From Gluconobacter frateurii (GTDB taxonomy: Bacteria > Pseudomonadota > Alphaproteobacteria > Acetobacterales > Acetobacteraceae): a stretch of DNA of 64,000 bases. Positions 28,962 to 37,489 of this stretch are shown in pieces. The notes beneath the pieces were generated by a model. It was not told the origin of the DNA. It saw nothing but the letters and a program-made list of their open reading frames with translations, and did no database searches. How positions within the stretch are numbered: the stretch's first letter is position 1; each line of letters begins with the position of its first letter. The position numbers and the translations under genes were made by a program. The stretch covers positions 304,643 through 368,642 of the forward strand of contig NZ_BEWN01000005.1 of assembly GCF_002723955.1 (NCBI RefSeq), written 5' to 3'.

Positions 28962-30464
28962 ATGGGTTCAAATACGCTCTCACCTCAAGAACGACGCTCC
29001 TCCTTTGCTACCGTTTTGGTCGCAGAAGCAGCAGAACGGGCCGGGTTCTATGGTGTAGATGCTATTCTGCTCCTGTTCATGGTTCAGCAACTTGGCATAA
29101 CCGATCACAGAGCAGATCTCATGGTCGGTGCGTTCGCCGCAATGACCTACGCAACCCCTCTTCTGGGTGGATGGATTGGTGACTGCTTATACGGGCCACG
29201 TTGGACAGCCATCTTTGGCACACTTTTATTAAGTGCCGGATACGCGCTACTTGCATGCACCGTGACGTCGCGGTCTTTTTTCGAACTTGCTCTGGCATTA
29301 GTCGCGACTGGAAACGGACTCTTCAAACCCAATGCCGCCCAGCTGGTGCGCCGCCTTTACGAAAGATATCCGCTGAAGAGAGATTCAGCTTTTACACTCT
29401 ATTATATGGCGGCCAACGTGGGATCTGCCCTGTCCATGTTTCTTATTCCATGGGTGAGAAACACGTTTGATCCACTGCTAGCCTTTTCTCTGTGCGTGGC
29501 TGGACCAGCATGCGCCTTGTTTATCCTCCTGACGCAAACCGGCACGCTGCGCGATCTTGGGATACTCACCAGGCACTCCCTTTCCCCGAAGCGGGCGACT
29601 GCGTTCGGAGCGGGATCTGTTATCCTATGTATACTGTCGGTGACGTTTATTTTGTATAGTGCATCAGTTGCACGATTAGCAGTATTCAGCTGCCTCACAG
29701 TAGTCTGCATTCTCTGGGCTACTCTTTATCGTCGTGCAACCCCGTCCGAAAAAGTAAAATTGGTCACTTTGGGCATCATGTTGATTCAAAGCATTGCCTT
29801 TTACTGTTTCTACCAGCAGATGCAGACGTCTCTCACCCTGTTCGCCCTGACCAATGTAGACGGGACTTTCCGTATTTTAGGGCATCGGATTGTCACTTTT
29901 TCTGCTGCACAATTTCAGGCATTGGATCCACTTTTCATCATTCTCCTTAGTTCGCCAATGGCCAGAATTTATAACGTCTTGAGCCGTCGGAACCGCGACG
30001 TCTCCTTGCCCACCAAATTCGCCATCGGGTTCGGATTTGTCGTAGTAGCCTTTTTTATCTGGTGGGGCGGCACACATCTGGCCGGAGGAAACCTGACCAG
30101 TGCATGGTTTATGGCGGGCGGCTATCTCGCGCTTGCCATGGCAGAAGTCCTGATTGGCGGCTTGGGACTTGCTGTCGTCGCCAAATACGCTCCGGCCAGC
30201 CTGAATGGCATCATGGTTGGCGCATATTACCTCACCGTGGGGGCAGGTATGTATCTGGGGAGCGAAATCGCCAGCAAGGCTAGTAGCACAGCGATGTCTC
30301 AGGCCGCCCAAAGCCAGCACTACGAGAACTTATTCGGTATTCTGTGTCTGTGCGCTCTTGCCCTAGCCCTCCTCACTCTTTTTCTTGCCCGAAAACTCAA
30401 CAGGATGGAGAAGCGCATATCCGGAAAAAACGTTTCTAATACGGAAATTTTAAGTATACGATAG
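28962..30464 (+). CDS. POT/PTR2 proton-dependent oligopeptide transporter
   Basis: A 500-residue inner-membrane protein with 12-14 hydrophobic segments. The POT hallmark on the first helix is present as EAAERAGFYG (usual form ExxERFxYY). The PTR2 segment GGWIGDCLYGPRWTAIFGTLL follows. POT proteins bring di- and tripeptides in with protons. Position between arabinofuranosidase and beta-galactosidase genes, each with the shared operator, supports import of peptides released from glycoproteins. The last codons contain operator copy 7 for the next gene. Confidence 0.9.
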   Translation: MGSNTLSPQERRSSFATVLVAEAAERAGFYGVDAILLLFMVQQLGITDHRADLMVGAFAAMTYATPLLGGWIGDCLYGPRWTAIFGTLLLSAGYALLACTVTSRSFFELALALVATGNGLFKPNAAQLVRRLYERYPLKRDSAFTLYYMAANVGSALSMFLIPWVRNTFDPLLAFSLCVAGPACALFILLTQTGTLRDLGILTRHSLSPKRATAFGAGSVILCILSVTFILYSASVARLAVFSCLTVVCILWATLYRRATPSEKVKLVTLGIMLIQSIAFYCFYQQMQTSLTLFALTNVDGTFRILGHRIVTFSAAQFQALDPLFIILLSSPMARIYNVLSRRNRDVSLPTKFAIGFGFVVVAFFIWWGGTHLAGGNLTSAWFMAGGYLALAMAEVLIGGLGLAVVAKYAPASLNGIMVGAYYLTVGAGMYLGSEIASKASSTAMSQAAQSQHYENLFGILCLCALALALLTLFLARKLNRMEKRISGKNVSNTEILSIR

Positions 30465-30467
30465 ACG
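30454..30467 (-). promoter_or_regulatory. GntR-regulon operator copy 7 (GH35), inside the POT gene
   Basis: Minus-strand CTATCGTATAC with core GTATAC at 30454-30459, lying in the final codons of the POT gene and ending 34 bases before the GH35 ATG. The minus-strand 13-mer GTCTATCGTATAC is shared with copy 4. Confidence 0.75.
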
Positions 30468-30493
30468 AAAATATCCATTGAGAACCCGGTAGC

Positions 30494-32191
30494 ATGCATC
30501 ATCGCGACCGCTGCCGACAGCCATCCGGTCTAACAGACATGCGCCGTACCCAACCAAACCTTCCTTCATTACGTACACCACAGCTCTTACTGCGAACCGC
30601 ATTAACGGCCCTTGTGCTCGTGGTATCCACTCATAGGGCCACTGCCGATGATATGCCGCGTCTTGTCGGAAAGGACGGTCATTTTCATCTGGAGGTAGAC
30701 GGGAAGCCTTTTTTCGTTCTTGCCGCACAGATGCACAATTCCAGCGCGTTTCCCTCAACCCTTCCGGCATTCTGGGACACAGCAGCTCGTTTACACGTCA
30801 ATACGGTACAGGCCCCCGTTTACTGGGAGACTTTTGAGCCGTCTCCCGGTCATTTCGACTTCTCCACGATGGACCAGTTGATCGACGGCGCGCGCGCTCG
30901 TCATGTCCGGCTGATATTATTGTGGTTCGGTACATGGAAGAATGGTGCCGGACATTACGTCCCGCTCTGGATAAAGCGAAATCCGCAGACTTATCCGCGC
31001 CTTGAAAACGCCGATCACCTTCCCTTGGACGGGATGTCACCTTTCGGGGAGCAGACACTCACCCGCGATAAAGCTGCCTTCAAAGCTTTAATGACCCATC
31101 TCCAAGAACATGACGCCGAGAGACATACGGTCATCATGGTGCAGGTAGAAAATGAGCCGGGGCTGCTTGGCACGGTCCGCGATCACACCGTCACTGCCGA
31201 CCGCGCATTCAACGCCCCTGTTCCCACTGACGTCCTGAACGCTACAGGCCAACCACGTCACGGTAACTGGAGCGAGGTTTTTGGCTCACAGGCGGCTGAA
31301 ATCTTCAGTGCCTGGGCGGTATCTCACTACATTAATCAGGTCGCCGAAGCTGGTCGTGCAGTCTATCCGCTTCCGCTTTATGTCAACGCTTGGCTGCATT
31401 ATCGCGGCTTGAAAGATCCTGGCACCGACTTCCCGAGCGGCGGCGCGACGTATAACATGCTGCACGTCTGGAAAAGCCAGAGCCCTGCCATCAGTATTAT
31501 CGGCACAGACAGTTACACCAACAATCTCGAACAATTCCATGAGGGCGTACTCCCCTATCAACGAGAGGACAACGCGCCCTGGCTGTCGGAAAGCGGCATT
31601 ACGGTTCCCAATGCCCGCTGGACCTACGACCTCATGGCGCGCGGCGGCATCGGTGCTTCCGTTTTTGGTGTGGACGATCCGGATCATGACGACGCAATTT
31701 CAGCCCACGGCCTTGATAATACCCTGCTCGCCCCACTGATACCAACGCTCGTCACGGCTGCCAGCAACAACACTGTAGCGGCTTTGCTTGAAGAAAGAGG
31801 GCGACCCTCCCCGACCCATATATTCGGAAGCTGGATAGTCCGCGCCGCTTTCGGCGCCTCATGGGGACTGCCGGATCCAGCAGAGGCACCGTCAGACGGT
31901 CAGGAAATAGGTCGCGCCCTTGTCGCTCGTCTTGACGCCACACACTTTCTTGTCGCCGGAACTGGTGCGCGCATCAACTTCCTTTCCCGAAACCATGATG
32001 GCGGCATCCATGAAGTCGTGCGTGTCGAGGAAGGCACATACGATGCACAGGGCGCATGGCATGTCGTGCGCATCTGGAACGGCGATGAGACCGATTATGG
32101 GATGAGTTTACCCGAAAAAGCCGGTGCAGCATTGCGAGTTGAAGTTCTGGACATTGCGCCTAGTTTTCCGCGCCATACAATGATTCCATAG
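30494..32191 (+). CDS. Exported GH35-type beta-galactosidase (DUF5597-like)
   Basis: A 565-residue (beta/alpha)8-barrel glycosidase. An N-terminal signal (LLLRTALTALVLVVSTHRATA) directs export. Barrel motifs: NTVQAPVYWETFEPSPG, then VQVENEPG with probable acid/base Glu219, then WLSESG as probable nucleophile region. The fold and motifs are those of the GH35/GH42-like, DUF5597-containing beta-galactosidases. ATG 30494 keeps the usual operator distance; ATG 30539 would give a more typical signal peptide. Removal of beta-galactose from arabinogalactan-type chains fits the locus. Confidence 0.85.
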   Translation: MHHRDRCRQPSGLTDMRRTQPNLPSLRTPQLLLRTALTALVLVVSTHRATADDMPRLVGKDGHFHLEVDGKPFFVLAAQMHNSSAFPSTLPAFWDTAARLHVNTVQAPVYWETFEPSPGHFDFSTMDQLIDGARARHVRLILLWFGTWKNGAGHYVPLWIKRNPQTYPRLENADHLPLDGMSPFGEQTLTRDKAAFKALMTHLQEHDAERHTVIMVQVENEPGLLGTVRDHTVTADRAFNAPVPTDVLNATGQPRHGNWSEVFGSQAAEIFSAWAVSHYINQVAEAGRAVYPLPLYVNAWLHYRGLKDPGTDFPSGGATYNMLHVWKSQSPAISIIGTDSYTNNLEQFHEGVLPYQREDNAPWLSESGITVPNARWTYDLMARGGIGASVFGVDDPDHDDAISAHGLDNTLLAPLIPTLVTAASNNTVAALLEERGRPSPTHIFGSWIVRAAFGASWGLPDPAEAPSDGQEIGRALVARLDATHFLVAGTGARINFLSRNHDGGIHEVVRVEEGTYDAQGAWHVVRIWNGDETDYGMSLPEKAGAALRVEVLDIAPSFPRHTMIP

Positions 32192-32345
32192 GACAAGTGA
32201 GCGAGGCTCAAGAGCCAATGATATTCTTGTAGAAATCTGATCCAGACTTAGTCAGCAGAGCGACCTGTACGGGCAGCGGACCAAACAGATGGTGCGTCCT
32301 TCTCACGAGCTAAAGGCGCCTTTACAATCGGCCATACTATGCTTC

Positions 32346-32759
32346 TCATGGACCGAGAACTGTCACTCCGGAATACCTGAAATCTTCCGTGTTCTGTGTC
32401 ACGACCGTCATGCCATGCACCAGTCCGGTCGCGGCGATGAGGGTATCGCGCTCCGGACACTGATCTGAAACATTCAGGTGAGCGCAGCGGCGGCCGACTG
32501 CCAGATCGACGGGAAGTATCCGGTTGGAAAATTCGGGTAGAACGTAGTTCTCCAGCCAGTTTTGCAGAACGCTTTCTTGGGCGGGATCCCCGCGCTCAAT
32601 CCGCATAACGCCGACACCCAGCTGCCACGACGGTGATGGAGATAGAAAAGAGTCTCGGCCTCCAACTGGAGGGATCGAAGAACTATAGCATCCGCTCCGC
32701 GTTTTGAGCAGATCGGGAGCTCTTATCCGCTGGATTGTTACGCAGCGAGGCTGATTCAT
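32346..32759 (-). pseudogene. Degenerate PIN-domain (VapC/FitB-like) toxin remnant
   Basis: The C-terminal two-thirds reads like a FitB/VapC protein (SNRILPVDLAV, CPERDTLIAATGLVHGMTVVTQNTEDF). The N terminus, which should carry LLDTN-type acidic residues, is replaced by unrelated sequence. No antitoxin gene is adjacent; instead the miniature IS5 element abuts it. Probably inactive. Confidence 0.6.
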
Positions 32760-32990
32760 TCCAGGAGGAGGAAGTGACGCATATTATAAACGATATTGAC
32801 CAGCCCGATTCTCATAGTGGCTCGCGCCAGATCGACGGTCCGGATGAACAATCCCGTCTGTGATTTCTGGTCACCAAGTCCACGCAGCCGAGCAAGCCAC
32901 TCTTCAACATCAAAGAAACCGGCCTGCTTCATACCATCCCCCTCACCACAAGATGAATGAAGAAATTCAAAAATCACGCTGAATCAGTGA
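32748..32990 (-). mobile_element. Miniature, internally deleted IS5/IS1031-like element
   Basis: About 240 bases with CTGATTCA at 32751-32758 and its inverted copy TGAATCAG at 32980-32987. Between them an open frame (ATG 32932 to 32756) joins the N-terminal segment typical of IS5 transposases (FFDVEEWLARLRGLGDQ) directly to the C-terminal segment (ATMRIGLVNIVYNMRHFLLLE). The whole DDE catalytic core is missing. It would move only with a helper transposase. Exact ends and target duplication are not resolved. Confidence 0.65.
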
Positions 32991-33002
32991 CGTCTTACCT
33001 GG

Positions 33003-33023
33003 CTCTGTACATGGAGTACAGAG
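33003..33023. repeat. Perfect 8-bp inverted repeat beyond the repA 3' end
   Basis: CTCTGTAC (33003-33010) and GTACAGAG (33016-33023) with a 5-base loop. It sits between the miniature IS and the truncated repA, reading leftward after repA. Terminator or plasmid regulatory site are both possible. Confidence 0.4.
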
Positions 33024-33197
33024 ATGGAACAGAAGAAAAGTCATCTCGATGAAAGCCTCGCCGGACCTGGTCCCTGATGGCAGCTGGACATGTGGCGGAC
33101 ATGAAAAACCATGTGAGCACTATGCCATAAAGAACATGACCATTGTGGGTGGCGTCACCGATTCAGCATGGAATCAATCTGGGCTGATTGCGAACGT

Positions 33198-33986
33198 TTA
33201 TGTGAGGATTTTGCCATTACGCACGGTCACGCCGCGGACCTGGGTGCGGGGCACGACGCAGGGAGACGGACGAAGGAGCAGACCGCGCTGCGTCACTTCG
33301 ACATTCGCCTCGGGATAGGCGGCCATGACGTCCGGGAGGATTTCACGGATACGCGCACCCAGCTGGCGATGCTGCTTCATTTCAGCCCCCACCTGCCCCT
33401 GCAACTGCGACCAACTCAGTTCGAGCGGCTTATTCAGCTTCGGCAGACGGTAGGCAAAGAATGTATAGAGGTCGAGACCAAGGCTGTTGCCAACCAGATG
33501 CGCGATGCCACGCTTGTCCAAGGGGACAGCATGCTCAAGAAGATTCTCGTGGAATTTCTGGTTCAGCTCGACCACGCCGTTCCACTCGCCCGAACTGGAT
33601 TTCCAGAAGTCCAGTCCATCGGTAATGCGTGCATCGGTCAACTGGGTATGCTCTTCGCCATTGGCCCCAACCGAGGTGAATTGCAAGACGAACTGGCAGC
33701 GGGTCAGACGCAGGGTCTGTTTCTTGACGGCATTGATGGAGCCGCGAACGCCGCCTGTGATGGAAAGGCCGAGGCTACGCATGAAGGCCGTTTGGGTAGC
33801 ACCCAGGGAGACAACGCGGCTCTTGAGGCCTTCGCTCTGCAGGTAAATGAGGATGAGTCTGGCCTTGGGACCGTATGGGACACCAACGTAATCACTACTC
33901 CCCTTGCTCGTCAGTATCTGGTTGCCGACGTCGCGGGCTTCGGAACGGAACACACCAGGCTGCACCATGAGAGTGAAGCGGCCGGA
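33198..33986 (-). pseudogene. repA: Plasmid replication initiator RepA, 5'-truncated by an IS
   Basis: About 260 codons of a RepA-type plasmid initiator (pfam RepA_C-like: KARLILIYLQSEGLKS, SLGLSITGG, FWKSSSGEWNGVVELNQKFHENLLEHAVPLDKR). The frame stays open upstream of the ATG at 33968 (GRFTLMVQPG) and is cut by the IS end at 33989. The N-terminal part is absent, also on the far side of the IS. It is evidence of a plasmid-derived segment that can no longer replicate by this gene. Confidence 0.75.
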
Positions 33987-33988
33987 AG

Positions 33989-35000
33989 TGTTTAGTCACG
34001 GGGTTTGATGGTGTGGTATTTTCACGAGAGTGGAAGGAAGCATTATGGGACAGATACGTCATGGCAGCGCCACGACCACGCACGCCGTGCGAGCAGCAAT
34101 ACAGCGATCGCAGGCTTCGCTCGCGGCGCTGAGCGAGGAATTCGGGATCAACCCGAAAACAGTTGCAAAGTGGCGAAAGCGTCAGACTGTCGAAGATCAG
34201 AAGACGGGCCCCAGAAAGCTTCGCTCAACCAGCCTGACAGAAACCGAAGAAGCCACGGCAGTCGCTTTTCGTCGACATACTTTGCTTCCGCTGGATGACT
34301 GCCTTTACGCCCTGCAGGCCAGCATTTCTCATCTGACACGTTCAGCCCTGCATCGCTGCCTTCAGCGTCACGAGATATCCCGGCTGCCGGACATCGAGGG
34401 AGACAAGCCAAAACGACAGCGCTTCAAACTCTACCCGATCGGGTTCTTTCATCTCAACATAGCGGAAAGTCCAGATCGCTGAAGGTAAGCAGTATCTCTT
34501 CGTTGCCATCGACCGGACAAGCAAATTCGCTGTCACACAACTGGTCGAAAAAGCCGATCGGAAGACAGTCTGGGAATTCCTCGAACATCTCCTGAGCATC
34601 AGCCCTTACCGGATCCATACCATCCTGACCGACAATGGGATCCGGTTCGCTGAGCAGCCTCGCAATCGAAATACAGCCTGGTCGCGTTCCATGCGCTTCG
34701 ACATGATCTGCGAAGCCCACGGGATCGAACATCGTCTGACGAAACCCAATCATCCCTGGACGAACGGTCAGGTTGAGCGGATGAACCGGACGATCAAGGA
34801 AGCAACCGTCAAACGCTTCCATCACGACAGTCATGAGCAGTTGAGGACACACCTCAACGACTTCATGGCAGCCTATAATTTCGGGCGAAGGCTCAAGACG
34901 CTGAGTGGCCTCATACCTTACGAATATGTCTGCAAAATATGGACTTCAGAGCCAGAAAGATTCATCCTCAATCCAACCCATCAAACCACGGGACTAAACA
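33989..35000 (+). mobile_element. IS481-type insertion sequence (about 1.0 kb)
   Basis: Terminal inverted repeats: TGTTTAGTCACGGGGTTTG at the left end and the complement of TGTTTAGTCCCGTGGTTTG at the right, with 2 mismatches in 23. It carries one transposase gene. Flanks (…CCGGAAG on the left, CCTAGCC… on the right) show no direct repeat, so the present junctions are not those of a simple insertion. Confidence 0.85.
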
Positions 35001-35005
35001 CCTAG
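34045..35005 (+). pseudogene. IS481-family transposase, frameshifted
   Basis: The N-terminal helix-turn-helix part (GQIRHGSATTTHAVRAAIQ, FGINPKTVAKWRKR) runs to a premature stop at 34482. One extra A in the AAA run at 34466-34468 breaks the frame. In the other frame the DDE core follows: VAIDRTSKF, ILTDNG and NGQVERMNRT. The two frames together make a normal-length enzyme. A single-base change is likelier than programmed frameshifting, which is not usual for this family. Confidence 0.8.
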
Positions 35006-35126
35006 CCGGTTGTGTGACTACCTGCCGGATTTTCGACCTCAAAACTTAAGAGGCGGACATTTCCTCTAATCCTGGAGCCGTTCAACTCAGACACGATCAA
35101 CCCCCTTAGAAGATCAGGACCGAACT

Positions 35127-36017
35127 TCAGATGGGTATGAAGGCAGCCAGTTCTTCCGGTGTGCCCTTTGGAAAGGTTTGCCGCAAAAGATCTAAAAACG
35201 ACGATACGCGAACGCTGAGCAATCGTCGTGATGGATAGAGCGTCCATAGCGCCGTCGGCGGCAGATCGACATCCCCCCAGGAGACAAGTCTTCTGGCTGC
35301 CAAATCGCGGCAGACCAGGGAATAGGGAAGCACCGCGGCACCGACGCCGGTCATTACCGCATCCCGGACCATCATAGTCGAGGAGAGCCGAAGGATCGGG
35401 TCGAAGGCGATGTCCGATTGCACGCCACCGCTTTCCACCGTCCATCTCTTCTCGTCACCCGAACCACGCAGAACAGCGCGAACACTCTGACCGTCCAAGG
35501 GCCTGTCAAGTTGGGGGCTCGCCACCACAACGAGCCGGTCGCGTAGGAAGACGCGGCCAATCAGGCCAGCGTCGACCTTGGGATTAACCCGGATCACGAG
35601 GTCATAGCCCTCTTCGATCATATCGACCTCTCGATCATCAGTCGTCACCTCCAGTTGAACCTCCGGGTATTTCAAGGCGAACTCCGCCGCAAGTTTGCCC
35701 ATCGCTATTTGCGAGAACAGAAGGGGGGCGCTGATGCGCAGGCGACCCCGTGGCGTCTCACTGCCTGACGCGATCATCTTCGCCGTGTCATCGAGTTCAC
35801 TGAGCAGGGCATGCGCTCTCTCGAACAGCCTGCGCCCCTCATCAGTGAGTTTGATCATGCGACCGCCGCGTTCAAACAGGCGCAGGTTCAAGGCCTCTTC
35901 CAGTTCCGTGACGCGACGGGACAGCGTGGCCTTGGGGCGACCGGCGGCGCGGGAGGCGCGACCGAACCCACGGTGTTTGGCAACAAGAGTGAAGTCAGCG
36001 AGCGCCAGAAGATCCAT
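35127..36017 (-). CDS. LysR-family transcriptional regulator
   Basis: A 296-residue LysR regulator. The N-terminal helix-turn-helix (FGRASRAAGRPKATLSRRVTELEEALNLRLFERGGR) is followed by a periplasmic-binding-like effector domain (residues ~90-295). It is divergent from the NmrA-like gene with a 105-base shared promoter region, the usual layout for control of its neighbour. The effector is unknown. Confidence 0.92.
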   Translation of the reverse strand: MDLLALADFTLVAKHRGFGRASRAAGRPKATLSRRVTELEEALNLRLFERGGRMIKLTDEGRRLFERAHALLSELDDTAKMIASGSETPRGRLRISAPLLFSQIAMGKLAAEFALKYPEVQLEVTTDDREVDMIEEGYDLVIRVNPKVDAGLIGRVFLRDRLVVVASPQLDRPLDGQSVRAVLRGSGDEKRWTVESGGVQSDIAFDPILRLSSTMMVRDAVMTGVGAAVLPYSLVCRDLAARRLVSWGDVDLPPTALWTLYPSRRLLSVRVSSFLDLLRQTFPKGTPEELAAFIPI

Positions 36018-36122
36018 GTGTTCCCCCCATGAGACAGACTGTTTAAATATACCGACTATTGGCGCGGATGTGGATCGCTGATCTTGGTCTCAGCCAGAAG
36101 GCTTAACCAGGAGAGCAAATCA

Positions 36123-36986
36123 ATGACCATTCTTGTCACCGGTGCCACCGGCCGCGTCGGCCGCAACGTCGTCGAGCAACTCACCAAGCGCGGCGCCAAC
36201 GTTCGCGTTCTGACCCGAGATCCAGCCAAGGCCAATATCAATGGAAATGTCGAGGTGGTGAAGGGCGACCTTCTTGATCTTGACGCACTGCGCAGCGCCT
36301 TCATTGGGGTGCGCACGCTGTTCTTATTGAACGCGGTGACAGGCGACGAATTCACTCAGGCGCTTATCACGCTGAACGTCGCCCGTGAATCTGGAGTGGA
36401 GCGGGTCGTCTACCTGTCAGTGTTCGATGCCGACCGTGCCGTCAACGTCCCGCACTTTGCGGTGAAGTACGGCGCCGAGCGGATGCTCGAAGCCATGGGG
36501 TTCAGCGCTACGATCCTGCGTCCGACCTACTTCATCGACAACGAGGTCATGATCAGGGACGTGATCCTAAACCATGGCATCTACCCGATGCCGATCGGTG
36601 CAAAGGGTGTCGCCATGGTGGACGCGCGCGACATCGCAGAAGTCGCCGCGATCGAACTGATCCGTCGCGACACCGCGCCGGGGAAATTACCGATTGAGAC
36701 CATCAATATCGTCGGTCCCGATACGCTGACGGGCGCTGACCTTGCCGCAATCTGGACTGAAGTGCTGGGCCGTCCAATCGCCTATGGCGGCGACGAGCCG
36801 AGCGGGTTTGAGACGAACATGGGAACGCTCATGCCGAAATGGATGGCCTATGAGATGCGCCTGATGGCCGAGCGTTATGTCAGCGACGGTATGATTCCCG
36901 AGGCAGGCGACGTCGAACGTCTGACGAAGCTGTTGGACCGCCCGCTGCGCACTTACCGTGATTACGTGGTGGGACTTGCTGGCTGA
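36123..36986 (+). CDS. NmrA-like NAD(P)-binding oxidoreductase
   Basis: A 287-residue atypical short-chain dehydrogenase with nucleotide site TGATGRVG near residues 6-13. It resembles NmrA/quinone oxidoreductase 2 (QorB-like) proteins that act on quinones or sense redox state. AGGAG lies 9 bases upstream of ATG 36123. The divergent LysR gene probably controls it. The exact substrate cannot be told from sequence. Confidence 0.85.
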   Translation: MTILVTGATGRVGRNVVEQLTKRGANVRVLTRDPAKANINGNVEVVKGDLLDLDALRSAFIGVRTLFLLNAVTGDEFTQALITLNVARESGVERVVYLSVFDADRAVNVPHFAVKYGAERMLEAMGFSATILRPTYFIDNEVMIRDVILNHGIYPMPIGAKGVAMVDARDIAEVAAIELIRRDTAPGKLPIETINIVGPDTLTGADLAAIWTEVLGRPIAYGGDEPSGFETNMGTLMPKWMAYEMRLMAERYVSDGMIPEAGDVERLTKLLDRPLRTYRDYVVGLAG

Positions 36987-37294
36987 TCCTGATGAGGTAA
37001 CGAGGTTTCATCTGTCCAGCGGTGGCGCCTTATTGCGCCCCGTTGGAGACAGACAGGTGAGCGCCTGTGTTGTCACGCGGTCAGGTCAGCTAACCGTAAG
37101 AGATGTTCTCGACTGCGAGGCCTGCTACAAAGGTGGAAACAGCAGGTCCGCTTCCGCCTACATCTCAGTCATTCGATCGTTTTTTTTGGCTGCTGGGACC
37201 GGACGTAGCCTTAAGGCACCCATTCCTGGCGTGATTACGATTACGGTGAAACCTGTTGTTGCTAGCCCATGATGACCTCACATGTTTTTGGATA
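36987..37294. other. Intergenic before the retron
   Basis: No gene that I can support between the NmrA-like gene and the retron promoter. A run of eight T at 37181-37188 is the only notable feature. Confidence 0.4.
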
Positions 37295-37323
37295 TTGCCA
37301 ATCTCCCCTCCGGAGGCATAAAA
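37295..37323 (+). promoter_or_regulatory. Predicted retron promoter
   Basis: TTGCCA (37295-37300) and ATAAAA (37318-37323) separated by 17 bases. Transcription would start around 37329-37333, at the first base of the msr-msd inverted repeat. Confidence 0.65.
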
Positions 37324-37332
37324 TAGACACAG

Positions 37333-37469
37333 GCTTACAGGCAGAATTGTTGTCCGGCTTCGAGACATATGTACCAATGTTAGGAGAGCTCTTGTGCTTC
37401 CCTGATACTTATTGCGGTTTGTCTGTTTTAATCAGATCGCCCATTGTTCGCGTAGGAGTGCCTGTAAGC
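37333..37469 (+). ncRNA. Retron msr-msd (Ec67/Eco2-like)
   Basis: The a1/a2 inverted repeat that defines a retron RNA is present: GCTTACAGGCA at 37333-37343 pairs perfectly with TGCCTGTAAGC at 37459-37469, 137 bases overall. Just inside a1 the text reads AGGCAGAATTGTTG, and the end reads GGAGTGCCTG. Both closely resemble my recollection of the Ec67 RNA. An internal hairpin-rich stretch (GTCCGGCTTCGAGAC, then the msd stem region) follows. It would be partly reverse transcribed by the RT encoded next to it into a branched RNA-DNA (msDNA). Confidence 0.85.
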
Positions 37470-37489
37470 TTTTTTATTTGAGAGTGGAT

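Noticed and set aside
34464..34482. Programmed frameshifting of the IS481 transposase
   Set aside because: The family normally has a single frame; a single extra A in a short run is better explained as mutation.
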